Of a stretch of 64,000 bases of DNA, positions 53,334 to 62,764 are shown in pieces; position 1 is the first letter of the stretch; each line of letters opens with the position of its first letter. A program made the position numbers and the translations under genes. The stretch is taken from contig NZ_CCAE010000017.1 of NCBI RefSeq assembly GCF_000723405.1, positions 1-64,000 on the forward strand. The letters are read 5' to 3'. Under the pieces are notes generated by a model that searched no databases, was not told the origin of the DNA, and saw only the letters and a program-made list of their open reading frames with translations. The stretch comes from Hydrogenophaga intermedia (GTDB lineage: Bacteria > Pseudomonadota > Gammaproteobacteria > Burkholderiales > Burkholderiaceae_C).

Positions 53334-53888
53334 ATGCTGCGTCCGCCCGCCAAGTTCTGCCGCAACTGCGGCACCGCCGTGCAGATGCGCCTGCCCGACG
53401 ACGGCGACACGCGCGAACGCGCGGTCTGCCCTGCCTGCGGCACGGTGCACTACGACAACCCGCTCAACGTGGTGGGCACCGTGCCCGTGTGGGGCGCCGA
53501 CGGCGAGCAGGTGCTGCTGTGCAAGCGCAACATCGAGCCGCGCTGGGGCAAATGGACCCTGCCCGCCGGCTTCATGGAGCTCGGCGAAACCACGGCCGAG
53601 GGCGCGCAGCGCGAAACCGACGAAGAGGCCGGCGCCCACATCGAACTGGGTGAACTCTTCACCCTGATGAACGTGCCGCGCGTGGGTCAGGTGCACCTGT
53701 TCTACCGCGCGCGCCTGCTCAGCGAGCGCTTCAACCCCGGCCACGAGACCATCGAGGCCCGGCTGTTCCGCGAGGACGAGGTGCCCTGGGACGAGATCGC
53801 CTTTCGCACCGTGCGCGAGACGCTGCAGTGCTACTTCGCCGACCGCCGCCACGGCCGCTTCGGTTTTCACGTGCTCGACATCGTGTAA
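53334..53888 (+). CDS. NUDIX hydrolase with N-terminal zinc ribbon
   Basis: A 184-residue pyrophosphohydrolase. The N-terminus has a zinc ribbon (FCRNCG near residue 10, CPACG near residue 33), as in NADH pyrophosphatase-like enzymes. The NUDIX box reads GFMELGETTAEGAQRETDEEAGA, fitting GX5EX7REUXEEXGU with T for the hydrophobic residue. The N-terminal domain of NudC is missing, so the substrate may be NAD(H), ADP-ribose or another nucleotide. The stop is three bases before the MFS start. Confidence 0.9.
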   Translation: MLRPPAKFCRNCGTAVQMRLPDDGDTRERAVCPACGTVHYDNPLNVVGTVPVWGADGEQVLLCKRNIEPRWGKWTLPAGFMELGETTAEGAQRETDEEAGAHIELGELFTLMNVPRVGQVHLFYRARLLSERFNPGHETIEARLFREDEVPWDEIAFRTVRETLQCYFADRRHGRFGFHVLDIV

Positions 53889-53891
53889 GAC

Positions 53892-55061
53892 ATGGGCGGC
53901 AACACGCGCCTCGTGTTGCGTCTGGGCACCGCCCAGACCCTGGCCTGGGCCTCCAGCTACTACCTGCCCGCCATCCTGGCCCGGCCCATGGCTGAGGACA
54001 CCGGCCTGCCCGTAGGCACGGTGTGGATGGCGTTTTCCATGGCGCTGCTGCTCTCGGCCCTCATCGGCCCCTTCGCCGGGCGTGCCATCGACCGCTTCGG
54101 CGGGCGCCCTGTGCTGGCGACCACGAGCCTGATCTTCGCCAGCGGGCTGGCCCTGCTGTCGCAGGCCCACGGCCCGGTCATGCTGTTCGCGGGCTGGCTG
54201 CTGATCGGCGTGGCCATGGGGGCCGGCCTGTACGAGGCGGCCTTCGCGGCGCTCGTGCGTCTGCAGGGTGAGGCCGCGCGTGACGCCATCACAGGCATCA
54301 CCCTGCTCGCGGGCCTGGCCAGCACCGTGGGCTGGCCCCTGTCGGGCTGGATGGAGGCGCACATCGGCTGGCGCGGCGCCTGCCTGGGCTGGGCCGCGCT
54401 GCACCTGCTGCTGGGGCTGCCGCTCAACATCGGCCTGCCGCACGCATCGGCCCTGCCGCCACCGCGGCCACATGAAGGCCTGGCCACCGACGCCCCGCCG
54501 CGCGCGCCGCGCCACGTGGCCTGGGTGCTGGCCTACGTGTTCGCCGCCACCTGGTTCGTGAGCACCGCCCTGGCGGCGCACCTGCCGGCGCTGCTCATGG
54601 CCAGCGGCCTGTCACTGGCGGGCGCGCTGGCGGTGGGGGCGCTGGTGGGGCCGGCACAGGTGGCGGGCCGCCTGCTCGAGTTCGGTGGACTCAGGCGTTT
54701 CCACCCGCTCATCTCGGCGCGCGTGGCGGCTGCCATGCACCCCGTGGGCGTGCTGGTGTGGATGGCGGTGGGCGCGGCGGCGGCACCCGTGTTCGCCGTG
54801 CTGCATGGCCTGGGCAACGGCATCCTCACCATCGCCAAAGGCACGCTGCCGCTGGCCTACTTCGGCCCGGTGGGTTATGGCCGCCGCCAGGGCTGGATCG
54901 TCGCGCCTTCGCGCGTGGCCCAGGCCTTCGCGCCGCTGCTGTTCGGGGCGCTGGTGGAGCGCTGGGGGGCGCAGGCGCTGTGGGTGTCGGGCGGGCTGGT
55001 GGCCAGCGCATGGCTGTGCCTGCTGTACTTGCGCCCCTCGCTCGCTGACCCCGCGGCATAA
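53892..55061 (+). CDS. Major facilitator superfamily transporter
   Basis: A 389-residue membrane protein with twelve predicted helices in two halves. The loop between helices 2 and 3 carries GRAIDRFGGRPVL, an MFS motif A variant. A hydrophilic linker (about residues 180-200) separates the halves. Substrate unknown. It follows the NUDIX gene by three bases and likely shares its transcript. Confidence 0.85.
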   Translation: MGGNTRLVLRLGTAQTLAWASSYYLPAILARPMAEDTGLPVGTVWMAFSMALLLSALIGPFAGRAIDRFGGRPVLATTSLIFASGLALLSQAHGPVMLFAGWLLIGVAMGAGLYEAAFAALVRLQGEAARDAITGITLLAGLASTVGWPLSGWMEAHIGWRGACLGWAALHLLLGLPLNIGLPHASALPPPRPHEGLATDAPPRAPRHVAWVLAYVFAATWFVSTALAAHLPALLMASGLSLAGALAVGALVGPAQVAGRLLEFGGLRRFHPLISARVAAAMHPVGVLVWMAVGAAAAPVFAVLHGLGNGILTIAKGTLPLAYFGPVGYGRRQGWIVAPSRVAQAFAPLLFGALVERWGAQALWVSGGLVASAWLCLLYLRPSLADPAA

Positions 55062-55155
55062 GGGTTCGCCCGATCACGCCAAGGAGGCAGACGTATCCGG
55101 CCAGCGCCCATCGCGACCGATCGCGCCCCATCAACCTTTTGGTGTTCATGACACA

Positions 55156-55184
55156 GGAACATGGCGTTATGACTCCGCCACCCA
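55156..55184 (+). promoter_or_regulatory. HrpL-type 'hrp box' promoter
   Basis: GGAACA (55156-55161), a 16-base spacer, then CCACCCA (55178-55184). The consensus for HrpL-family ECF sigma factors is GGAACC-N15/16-CCACnnA, so this differs at one base. It lies 30 bases before the chaperone start, as expected. The start has GGAG five bases upstream. No other clear promoter is visible in 55062-55214. Confidence 0.75.
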
Positions 55185-55214
55185 TGCACCATTGTTGGGA
55201 ATGATGGAGTGGTC

Positions 55215-55691
55215 ATGGATGAGCCCGATCTGTTCACGTGGCTGCAGCATTGGCGCTGCAACACCGGGCACGAGGCGCAGGCCGCCCAGGCCATGCCACA
55301 GGTTGAGCCGCTCGCCCTGCAGGTGGGCGACGCCTGGATGGCCTTGTCCACGACACAACAGCCTGACGTCATCCGCGTCGACGTGCTGATCGAGCCCGTG
55401 CTGGAGCACGAAGTCGCTCCCTGGATCTGCGAAGAACTCCTGCGCTGGTCCTTCGGCCACCCTTACCTCAGCGACGGATTGCAGTTCGCTCTCGACCCTG
55501 ACGGTGCCCTCGTCGCCTGCGCCCAGTTGGCCATTGAACCGGGCATGGAGGCGCCGGCGGTGGAAGAACTGCTCATGGAAACGGCGGAGCAGATCAACGA
55601 GGCCTGGACGCTGATCATGGCCGACGCCCTGCTGCAGGCCTACCTCGCGCAACAGCCACCCACCGCGGTCCAGGGAAGCCTGGCCGTGTAA
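55215..55691 (+). CDS. CesT-like type III secretion chaperone
   Basis: A 158-residue small acidic protein with features of class I type III secretion chaperones: short N-terminal helix (LFTWLQHWRCNTGH), alternating strands (VEPLALQVGDAWMAL, VIRVDVLIEP), and LSDGLQFALDPDGALVACAQL with a final helix (EELLMETAEQINEAW). These chaperones bind the N-terminus of one effector, usually encoded next door. The assignment is by length, acidity, fold pattern, the hrp-type promoter and the adjacent large protein; no single signature is decisive. The ATG at 55215 is preferred to a GTG at 55209. Confidence 0.68.
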   Translation: MDEPDLFTWLQHWRCNTGHEAQAAQAMPQVEPLALQVGDAWMALSTTQQPDVIRVDVLIEPVLEHEVAPWICEELLRWSFGHPYLSDGLQFALDPDGALVACAQLAIEPGMEAPAVEELLMETAEQINEAWTLIMADALLQAYLAQQPPTAVQGSLAV

Positions 55692-55726
55692 GCCGGGCCC
55701 ATTCGTTTCAAGAGGAGAGAACACCC

Positions 55727-58700
55727 ATGGGAATCGAAACGCCTCGCTTGATGCCGCTTGTGCCGGCATCGCAAAGCCACACCATCCGGAAAAGAAGTGG
55801 TGGCTCCCTGACGCTGCACGATCCTGCGAAAGGCATGCCGATGCCTGGAAACTCCGCGCGTGGGCACGGCGAAAAGACCGCGCCACACCCGCTGAAACAA
55901 AAGACGGCGGCCATGGGGCTTAGCGAACACTTGAAGAAGCTGCAAGATTCCAAGTGCGGGTCTTTCAAGCGGCTGCTCTCGACACCACGGTCCGACACGC
56001 ACGCGCCCCATGAATCTGAAAGCGAAACCGAGATTTCACAGAAGCAGTTCGACGCCGATGACCTGGAGCAGGAACACACGTCCTTCGAGGCAAGCGACGA
56101 TTTGCCTCGGCCCGACCACGGCAAAGCCTCGAGTCTTGTCCAGAGCGAGCGGCATTCCCCCGAGGACTTCCGCCTGAAAGCCCCCGTTCCCATGGGCAGC
56201 ACCGCGGCGGAGCTGAAGAACGTCGTGCACCACCGAAAGGGATACACCGACCAGAAGAAGCAGATCGGCCTGGCGGGCTGGGGCGCCGGCTTGGCCGTCG
56301 AAGGCACCGCCGCCATCGGAACCACCCTCACCGGCGTTGCGCTGGGCATGACGGCGCTCGCAGCCTGGGCCAGCATCACGTCGCTGGCGACCTGGATCGG
56401 CAACATTTATGACGGCTTCGAGGCCAGGGGCAGCTTCTTGCTCTCCGAAAAGAATTACGAGGAGGCCAGGACGCTGCGCGACAAAGCCATCGGCGACCGC
56501 CTGATCCTCGCCACGGCACTAGCCAAGGAGGGCAAGCTCGAGGAGGGCAAGGCGTATCTTGATGCCGCTCGGGAGATGGTGGCGATGATGGACGAGGTGC
56601 TGAAGGGCCACGAGGGATACCTGGCCCCTGCCGAAGCCGACTTGCTGGCCGAACGGCGCGCACTGGAATTGCGCATCAACGACGAGCTGGTCGAGATCAA
56701 GCGCGGCAAGCTTGACCAGGCGGAACTCGACAAGCTCCTTCACTGGCTCGAGCTCATGCCGGAGGACAAGTACAAGCGCGACGATGCCTTGCACGACCTG
56801 AAGATCCAACGCGCCGATCTTGAGGCGAAGCTGGGGCGCCTCAAGGCCCTGCCCGCCTCGGATTCACCAGCCGACGCCGCGGCCATCTCGGACCTGACCG
56901 CCGAACTGAAGCGGGTGCAGGCGAACATCGATCGACTGGAACTCATCAACAAGCAGAAGAAGTACCCCAGCCTGCTGCGAGCCACCAAGCACCTGGGGCC
57001 CAAAAAGGTCAAAGGCCAGCGCGACGAGGATGTGACCTACATCCGCCTGCCGGCCGACTTCGCCGCGACCCTGATCACGTACGTCGGCATGACCCTCGGC
57101 TTCGCCGCCACCGGCTTCGTCGGGCCTGCCGTCACCATTCTCATGTCGCCCTTCTGGATGCGCAGCGCCAGGCTGGACATAGAAGACGCTCACCGCTCTC
57201 GGCTCACCGCCGACGCCAATCTCACAGCCATCCTGAACAAGCTCGCCCTGGGCCGGGCCATGCTGGCGCATTTCGATGGCCTGCCAACCGAGCAGCAAAG
57301 CAATCCGCAAACCCGGCTCGGCAAGAGCATCGCCCACAACCTGATCTCGGCTGCGCTGCGCGAATACAAGCAAGCCATGCGGGATAAAAATCTGTCCGCG
57401 AAGAAGGAACTGAAGGGAGCGGGCCTTCGCTACGTGGGCATACCCGCTGTGGTGATGTTTGCAGCAGCGGCGATCGTCACCGGCGCCCTCTTCATTGGGA
57501 CTGGCGGCATCGCTTTCGGGGTAACCGCCGCATTGACCGCCATCGGCGTAGGCGCGTACTACGGCTACTCGGCCCATCTCAAGAAGAAGGCGAAGCAGGA
57601 CAAACACGAAGCCAAGCGGCGCCAGGCCGCCGCGTTGTGGGTGGAGAGCCGGGTGAGCGACGTGCGGACGCTGTTTACCGGCGACAGCAAGAGCGTGCAT
57701 GCCGAGATCGCCCGGCTGCGAGCCAAGGCCCCGGCCACACTGCTTCCTTACATCAATGAGCATTCGTTACTGCATCGCAACGAGTACCTCATGAGCATGG
57801 CGCTCAGTGAGGAATACGCCAACGCGCCTACCGATCCCGCCACCCCCCTGGACATCGACAGCGCGCCCTTCGCCGTGCAGATGACCCAGCCTCTCGGGCT
57901 GACGGACCAGCGAAACAACTTCCTGCTGCACAACGACCCGTTGCTGGATGACCCGGAACACAAGGGACTGCACAAGAAAAGGGTGGCGCTCACCACCCTG
58001 GCGTCCCTGTTCGGCGATGCCAAGGTCTACGAGGCCGATCGACTACCCGATCACGCAACAGACCAGGCAAGGGATGTTCAACTCACCGAGGCGGTCGATG
58101 CCCTGAACAGCCTGATTGGTACGCAACAACACCAGTCATTGACCGACCTGATTGCTGAGAAGGGATCTCTTGAGGCGATCGAAGAATGGGTTCGAAAAGA
58201 CCCGGTCAATGCACGCTTCATGCAGCGGGTGATCGCCGATCTGCGCACCAGGTTGATCGATCTACTCGGCGTTCCTCTCGGGCAACTTGCTGAACTTTCA
58301 AGCCAGATCAAGTCGCGGGACAACCCGACACAGCTCTTGCTGGAGCTTCTGCTGACCTGGAAAGACGCCCCCCTGAAAGGGACCCAGGACGCCAAGGCCG
58401 TCACAACCCCTCCCGTCGGCGTGCGGCAATTCGAGAAGGCCATCCGCCGACTGGGCAAGGCGCAGATGACCGCACTCCAGCGGAAGCGGCTGAAGAAGGG
58501 CCACCTGTTGTTCGCCGGGGGCCGCTCGGTTCGAACGCCAAAACAGTGGCTCAAGTACCTCAACAATGCGTCGGTCGAAGAGCAAGCACTGGTGCTCGGC
58601 AACCTCGTATCAACGTGGCGCGACACACTGCGAAATCAGCAAGGCGAGATCGAGGTTCCGAAGGGTTTTGCCAGCGAGGACGACTACCTGTCGCAGGTGA

Positions 58701-59005
58701 TGCAGGACACAAGGACGCAATACGCGTCACTGAGCGAGTCGGTCGCCGACCATGCCAGCCACGAGCAGTCCAAGTTGTTCGCCACTCTGCAAGAGCGGTT
58801 CGACAGCTCCATGAAACTGGCCGACTTGTGCGTCGAGCACCTGTCCGAGAAGCGCCAGAAAGCCCAGCAGGAACAGCGAGCTGCGCGAGCCGTGGAACCT
58901 GAGATTGAATCGCAAGCGGCCGATTCGGTCTGGTGGGACGACTACTTGAATGATCTGCAGGGCCTGCCAACACCCAGAAACGGCCTGGCGAACCCCGTGA
59001 ATTGA
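55727..59005 (+). CDS. Large protein of unknown family, candidate type III secreted effector
   Basis: A 1092-residue protein I do not recognise. Residues 1-150 are polar, Ser/Pro/His-rich and disordered-looking, with no signal peptide, as in effectors. Hydrophobic segments lie at about 180-228 (GLAGWGAGLA, AAIGTTLTGVALGMTALAAW), 444-477 (LITYVGMTLGFAATGFVGPAVTILMSPFW) and 568-612 (GIPAVVMFAAAAIVTGALF, with many Gly). Coiled-coil propensity is seen around 250-410. The C-terminal half is mostly helical and ends in QGLPTPRNGLANPVN. It follows the chaperone gene by 35 bases with a good ribosome site (AAGAGGAGAG). Its base usage is noticeably less GC-rich than neighbouring genes. A membrane-inserting toxin or translocator is the alternative. 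Confidence 0.72.
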   Translation: MGIETPRLMPLVPASQSHTIRKRSGGSLTLHDPAKGMPMPGNSARGHGEKTAPHPLKQKTAAMGLSEHLKKLQDSKCGSFKRLLSTPRSDTHAPHESESETEISQKQFDADDLEQEHTSFEASDDLPRPDHGKASSLVQSERHSPEDFRLKAPVPMGSTAAELKNVVHHRKGYTDQKKQIGLAGWGAGLAVEGTAAIGTTLTGVALGMTALAAWASITSLATWIGNIYDGFEARGSFLLSEKNYEEARTLRDKAIGDRLILATALAKEGKLEEGKAYLDAAREMVAMMDEVLKGHEGYLAPAEADLLAERRALELRINDELVEIKRGKLDQAELDKLLHWLELMPEDKYKRDDALHDLKIQRADLEAKLGRLKALPASDSPADAAAISDLTAELKRVQANIDRLELINKQKKYPSLLRATKHLGPKKVKGQRDEDVTYIRLPADFAATLITYVGMTLGFAATGFVGPAVTILMSPFWMRSARLDIEDAHRSRLTADANLTAILNKLALGRAMLAHFDGLPTEQQSNPQTRLGKSIAHNLISAALREYKQAMRDKNLSAKKELKGAGLRYVGIPAVVMFAAAAIVTGALFIGTGGIAFGVTAALTAIGVGAYYGYSAHLKKKAKQDKHEAKRRQAAALWVESRVSDVRTLFTGDSKSVHAEIARLRAKAPATLLPYINEHSLLHRNEYLMSMALSEEYANAPTDPATPLDIDSAPFAVQMTQPLGLTDQRNNFLLHNDPLLDDPEHKGLHKKRVALTTLASLFGDAKVYEADRLPDHATDQARDVQLTEAVDALNSLIGTQQHQSLTDLIAEKGSLEAIEEWVRKDPVNARFMQRVIADLRTRLIDLLGVPLGQLAELSSQIKSRDNPTQLLLELLLTWKDAPLKGTQDAKAVTTPPVGVRQFEKAIRRLGKAQMTALQRKRLKKGHLLFAGGRSVRTPKQWLKYLNNASVEEQALVLGNLVSTWRDTLRNQQGEIEVPKGFASEDDYLSQVMQDTRTQYASLSESVADHASHEQSKLFATLQERFDSSMKLADLCVEHLSEKRQKAQQEQRAARAVEPEIESQAADSVWWDDYLNDLQGLPTPRNGLANPVN

Positions 59006-59034
59006 AGCCCCGATCGCGCGCCTCCAAAAACCAA

Positions 59035-59062
59035 AAGGCCTTGCGATCGCTCGCAAGGCCTT
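59035..59062. terminator. Hairpin terminator between effector gene and tRNA-Val
   Basis: AAGGCCTTGCGA (59035-59046) pairs perfectly with TCGCAAGGCCTT (59051-59062). On the minus strand it is followed by TTTTGGTTTTT, so it mainly terminates tRNA-Val(CAC) transcription; read on the plus strand it lacks a T-run but may still stop the effector transcript. Confidence 0.75.
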
Positions 59063-59080
59063 CGGCTCGAATGGGTTTCC

Positions 59081-59155
59081 TGGTGGGCGGTGCAGGGTTC
59101 GAACCTGCGACCCCTGCCGTGTGAAGGCAGTGCTCTACCACTGAGCTAACCGCCC
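59081..59155 (-). tRNA. tRNA-Val (CAC)
   Basis: A 75-base minus-strand tRNA with encoded CCA. Acceptor GGGCGGT pairs with the strand ending ACCGCCC; D-arm AGCTCAGTGGTAGAG; anticodon arm CTGCC-TTCACAC-GGCAG gives anticodon CAC; T-arm GGTTCGAACCC. Its 3' end faces the effector gene. Confidence 0.94.
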
Positions 59156-59211
59156 GTTCAGCGGCGGTGGATATCACCGCTGACGGAAGCCTCGCATTAT
59201 AGCCAGCTTTT

Positions 59212-59931
59212 TCAGGCCGCTTCCGGGGTGGCTTCCAACCGGCGCCACACCGTCTTGCCCTTGCTCGATTTGTCGAGCTCGGCCAGCACGGTCTGATGCG
59301 CTTGCGCCTCCTGCTCGTTGGCAAGCAGCACGGGCAGGTCGAGGCGGCTCAGGTCCACCACCTCCACCACGCCGCCCTCGCCCGGCGCGTCGCTCACGTC
59401 GATGAGCAGCGCGTCCTGGCCCCGCGTCATGTTGATGTAGACGTCGGCCAGCAGCTCGGCGTCGAGCAAGGCGCCGTGCAGGGTGCGGCCGGAGTTGTCC
59501 ACGCCCAGGCGGTCGCACAGAGCGTCCAGGCCGTTGCGCTTGCCCGGGTACATCTCCTTGGCCATCACCAGGGTGTCGAGCACACTGGCGACGATGTCCT
59601 TCACCAGCGGCAGGCCCAGGCGCCGGAACTCCATGTTGAGGAAGGCAACGTCGAAAGGCGCGTTGTGGATGATGACCTCGGCGCCGCGCAGGTACTCGAC
59701 CAGATCCTCGGCGATGGCCGCGAACTTGGGCTTGTCGCGTAGGAATTCGTTGCTGATGCCGTGCACCTTGAGCGCGTCCTCGTGGCTGTCGCGCTCGGGG
59801 TTGACGTAGTGGTGCAGGTTGTTGCCGGTGAACTTGCGGTTGAGCAGTTCCACGCAGCCGATCTCGATGATGCGGTCGCCGTTTTCCGCCGACAGGCCGG
59901 TGGTTTCCGTGTCGAGAATGATCTGGCGCAT
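59212..59931 (-). CDS. dnaQ: DNA polymerase III epsilon subunit (proofreading exonuclease)
   Basis: A 239-residue DEDD-family 3'-5' exonuclease. ExoI is DTETTG with the acid pair near residue 7; ExoII is in HNAPFDVAFLN; ExoIII is HGALLDAELLADVY. The C-terminal extension (after about residue 180) would bind the polymerase. ATG 59929-59931 overlaps the fdx stop as TGATG, so its translation may be coupled to the isc operon. Confidence 0.95.
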   Translation of the reverse strand: MRQIILDTETTGLSAENGDRIIEIGCVELLNRKFTGNNLHHYVNPERDSHEDALKVHGISNEFLRDKPKFAAIAEDLVEYLRGAEVIIHNAPFDVAFLNMEFRRLGLPLVKDIVASVLDTLVMAKEMYPGKRNGLDALCDRLGVDNSGRTLHGALLDAELLADVYINMTRGQDALLIDVSDAPGEGGVVEVVDLSRLDLPVLLANEQEAQAHQTVLAELDKSSKGKTVWRRLEATPEAA

Positions 59932-60269
59932 CAGTGATTCTCTTTGGCGTGGTTGATCGTGTACTTCGGAATCTCGACCGTCACGTCCTGCTGCGCCAGT
60001 ATGGCCTGGCACGACAGGCGCGATTGCGGCTCCAAGCCCCAGGCGCGGTCGAGCAGATCCTCCTCGTCCTCGTCGGCTTCGTTCAGGCTGTTGTAGCCCT
60101 CGCGCACGATGACGTGGCAGGTGGTGCAGGCGCAGCTCATGTCGCAGGCATGCTCGATGTTGACGCCGTTCTCGAGCAGGGCCTCGCAGATGGAGGTGCC
60201 CGAGGGCGCGCTGATGGTCTTGCCCTCGGGGGCGTATTCGGCGTGGGGCAGGATCTTGATCGTGGGCAT
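59931..60269 (-). CDS. fdx: ISC-system 2Fe-2S ferredoxin
   Basis: A 112-residue adrenodoxin-type ferredoxin donating electrons for Fe-S cluster assembly. Ligands are in HACDMSCACTTCHVIV and SRLSCQAIL. The C-terminal VEIPKYTINHAKENH is typical of the isc ferredoxin. It lies five bases after hscA and precedes dnaQ with a one-base overlap. Confidence 0.96.
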   Translation of the reverse strand: MPTIKILPHAEYAPEGKTISAPSGTSICEALLENGVNIEHACDMSCACTTCHVIVREGYNSLNEADEDEEDLLDRAWGLEPQSRLSCQAILAQQDVTVEIPKYTINHAKENH

Positions 60270-60274
60270 GGGGT

Positions 60275-62149
60275 TCAGACTTCTTCGAGCTTCTTGCCGG
60301 CCAGCGCCTGCTGGATGCCGCGATTCATGCGCAGCGCGGCGAATCCTTCGGTGCCCTTGGCCAGGGCCTCGCTCGCGGCTTCAATGGCCGCGGCGTCTTC
60401 GCTGCCCAGGCGGGCCTGCACCTCGGCCATCAGGGCGTCGATGGTGGTGCGCTCATCGGCGGCGAGCAGGTCGCCGTCGGCCGCCAGGGCCGAGCGCGTG
60501 GCCACGAGCAGGCGGTCGCCATCCACACGGGCCTCGACCAGTGCGCGCGCCGCCATGTCCTGTTGGGCGGTGGAAAAGCTGTCCTGCAGCATCTTCGCGA
60601 TCTGCTCGTCGCTCAGGCCATAAGAGGGTTTGACGTCGATGCTTGCCTCGACACCCGAAATGAGTTCCTTGGCGCCCACCGACAGCAGGCCATCGGCGTC
60701 CACGGTGAAGGTGACGCGGATGCGCGCCGCCCCGGCCGCCATGGGTGGAATGCCGCGCAGCGTGAAGCGCGCAAGGCTGCGGCAGTCGGCCACCAGGTCA
60801 CGCTCGCCCTGCACCACGTGCAATGCCAGCGCGGTCTGGCCGTCCTGGTAAGTGGTGAAGTCCTGCGCGCGCGCGGTGGGAATGCTGCTGTTGCGCGGCA
60901 CGATGCGCTCGACCAGACCACCCATGGTTTCGATGCCCAGCGAGAGCGGGATCACGTCGAGCAGCAGCAAGTCGCCGTCCTTGCTGTTGCCGGCCAAGGC
61001 ATTGGCCTGCACCGCCGCGCCCAGCGCGACGACCTCGTCGGGGTTGAGATCGACCAGCGGATCGGTGCCGAAGAACTCGCCCACGACGCGGCGGATCACC
61101 GGCATGCGCGTGGAACCGCCCACCATCACCACGCCCTGCACTTCGTTCTTGGCGATGCGGGCGTCGCGCAGGGCCTTGCGCACGGCGCTCAGGGTGCGCG
61201 CGGTGAGCGCCTCGGTGCAGGCCTCGAAGTCGGCCACGTTCACCGTCTGCTCCACCACGCGGCCTCTCAGCATGGCGCGGAAGTTCTCTTGCGGGGCAGC
61301 CGACAAGGCCTCCTTCACGCGGCGCGCTTCCTTGTGCAGCGCCGCGCGCGCCGAGGCATCGAGCGAATCGGCGGCGATGCCCTGTTGCTGCAACACCCAG
61401 GCCGCCAGGGCCTGGTCGTAGTCGTCGCCACCCAGCGCCGAATCGCCGCCCGTGGCCAGCACTTCGAACACGCCGCGCGTGAGGCGCAGGATGGAAATGT
61501 CGAAGGTGCCACCGCCCAGGTCGTACACGGCGTAGACGCCCTCGGCGCCATGGTCCAGCCCGTAGGCGATGGCTGCGGCTGTGGGTTCGTTGATCAGGCG
61601 CAGCACCTCGATGCCGGCCAGCTTGGCGGCGTCTTTGGTGGCCTGGCGCTGTGCGTCATCGAAGTACGCGGGCACGGTGATGACGGCGCCGAACAGGTCG
61701 TCGGCGAAGCTGTCCTCGGCGCGGTAGCGCAGCGTGGCCAGGATCTCGGCGCTCACCTCCATCGGCGTCTTGCGGCCCGCCACGGTGTCGATCTGCGCCA
61801 TGCCGCTGTCCTCGACCACGGTGTACGCGAGCTTGTCGACGTCGACCACCTGATCGCGCCGGCGCCCCATGAGACGCTTGACGGAACTGATGGTGTTGGC
61901 CGGGTCGTCGACCTGGGCCGCGAGCGCGTCGAAACCGATCTGGCGGCCCGAGCCGCCGGCCGAGGCCTCGAGGTAGCGCACCACGCTCGGCAGGATCACG
62001 CGGCCCTGCTCGTCGGGCAGGCATTCCGCCACGCCGTGCCGCACCGCCGCCACCAGGGAATGGGTGGTGCCGAGGTCGATGCCCACGGCCACGCGGCGCT
62101 GGTGCGGGTCGAGGGACTGGCCGGGTTCGGAAATCTGCAGAAGCGCCAT
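60275..62149 (-). CDS. hscA: Fe-S assembly Hsp70 chaperone HscA
   Basis: A 624-residue Hsp70-type ATPase acting on IscU-bound clusters. Nucleotide-binding motifs [17 protein letters not shown] and [15 protein letters not shown] are present, with the HscA-style [26 protein letters not shown] and substrate domain ([29 protein letters not shown]). ATG 62149 gives [12 protein letters not shown]. It follows hscB in the minus-strand isc operon. Confidence 0.96.
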   Translation of the reverse strand: MALLQISEPGQSLDPHQRRVAVGIDLGTTHSLVAAVRHGVAECLPDEQGRVILPSVVRYLEASAGGSGRQIGFDALAAQVDDPANTISSVKRLMGRRRDQVVDVDKLAYTVVEDSGMAQIDTVAGRKTPMEVSAEILATLRYRAEDSFADDLFGAVITVPAYFDDAQRQATKDAAKLAGIEVLRLINEPTAAAIAYGLDHGAEGVYAVYDLGGGTFDISILRLTRGVFEVLATGGDSALGGDDYDQALAAWVLQQQGIAADSLDASARAALHKEARRVKEALSAAPQENFRAMLRGRVVEQTVNVADFEACTEALTARTLSAVRKALRDARIAKNEVQGVVMVGGSTRMPVIRRVVGEFFGTDPLVDLNPDEVVALGAAVQANALAGNSKDGDLLLLDVIPLSLGIETMGGLVERIVPRNSSIPTARAQDFTTYQDGQTALALHVVQGERDLVADCRSLARFTLRGIPPMAAGAARIRVTFTVDADGLLSVGAKELISGVEASIDVKPSYGLSDEQIAKMLQDSFSTAQQDMAARALVEARVDGDRLLVATRSALAADGDLLAADERTTIDALMAEVQARLGSEDAAAIEAASEALAKGTEGFAALRMNRGIQQALAGKKLEEV

Positions 62150-62189
62150 CGGGATCGGTTGTCGTGAGGGAAGCCAGGGGTTGAGCCCG

Positions 62190-62708
62190 CTATTGTCCCA
62201 GTTGATCGAGCCGATCCTCCACGTCGCGCGCAAAGCGCTCAATGAACATGAGGGCTCTGACTTGACGCGCGGCCGCCGGCGCGTCGTTCTCTTCATCCAG
62301 GGCGACACGCAGGGCCTCGACGCGGGCCTGGCGGGCCTCGGCCACCTCGTTGGCCAGGGCTTCCAGCGCGGTCACGCCCTCCGTTTCGTCGAGCGACTCG
62401 CGCCACTGCATCTGCTGCATGAGGAAGTCGGCCGGCATGGCGGTGTTGTTCTCCGCCTCGATCGGCGCGCCGCGCCGCTCACACAGGTAGGCCGCGCGGC
62501 GCAGTGGGTCCTTCAGGCGCTGGTAGGCCTCGTTGATGCGCACCGACCATTGCATGGCCTGTCGCTGCGAGGCCGGGTCGGCGCTGGCGTGGCGGTCGGG
62601 GTGGGCCTGGCGCTGCAGGTCTTTCCAGCGCGCGTCCAGTGTGGTGCGGTCCACGGTGAAGGCCTCGGGCAGCCCGAAGAGTTCAAAGTCGCTGGATTGC
62701 AGGTTCAT
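62190..62708 (-). CDS. hscB: Fe-S assembly co-chaperone HscB
   Basis: A 172-residue J-domain protein recruiting IscU to HscA. The J domain has [37 protein letters not shown] with the HPD motif, and the C-terminal helical domain has [14 protein letters not shown], the IscU-binding signature. Located 40 bases before hscA and 56 bases after iscA. Confidence 0.95.
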   Translation of the reverse strand: MNLQSSDFELFGLPEAFTVDRTTLDARWKDLQRQAHPDRHASADPASQRQAMQWSVRINEAYQRLKDPLRRAAYLCERRGAPIEAENNTAMPADFLMQQMQWRESLDETEGVTALEALANEVAEARQARVEALRVALDEENDAPAAARQVRALMFIERFARDVEDRLDQLGQ

Positions 62709-62764
62709 GGAAAAAGAAAGACCGCCAAGGCCTGCGCCGGGCGGTCGATTCGAGGTGGCAACAC

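Noticed and set aside
55062..59100. AGGGTTCG shared by 55062 onwards and the tRNA-Val T-arm, as an att repeat
   Set aside because: Only eight bases, no integrase, and part of the universal T-arm sequence.
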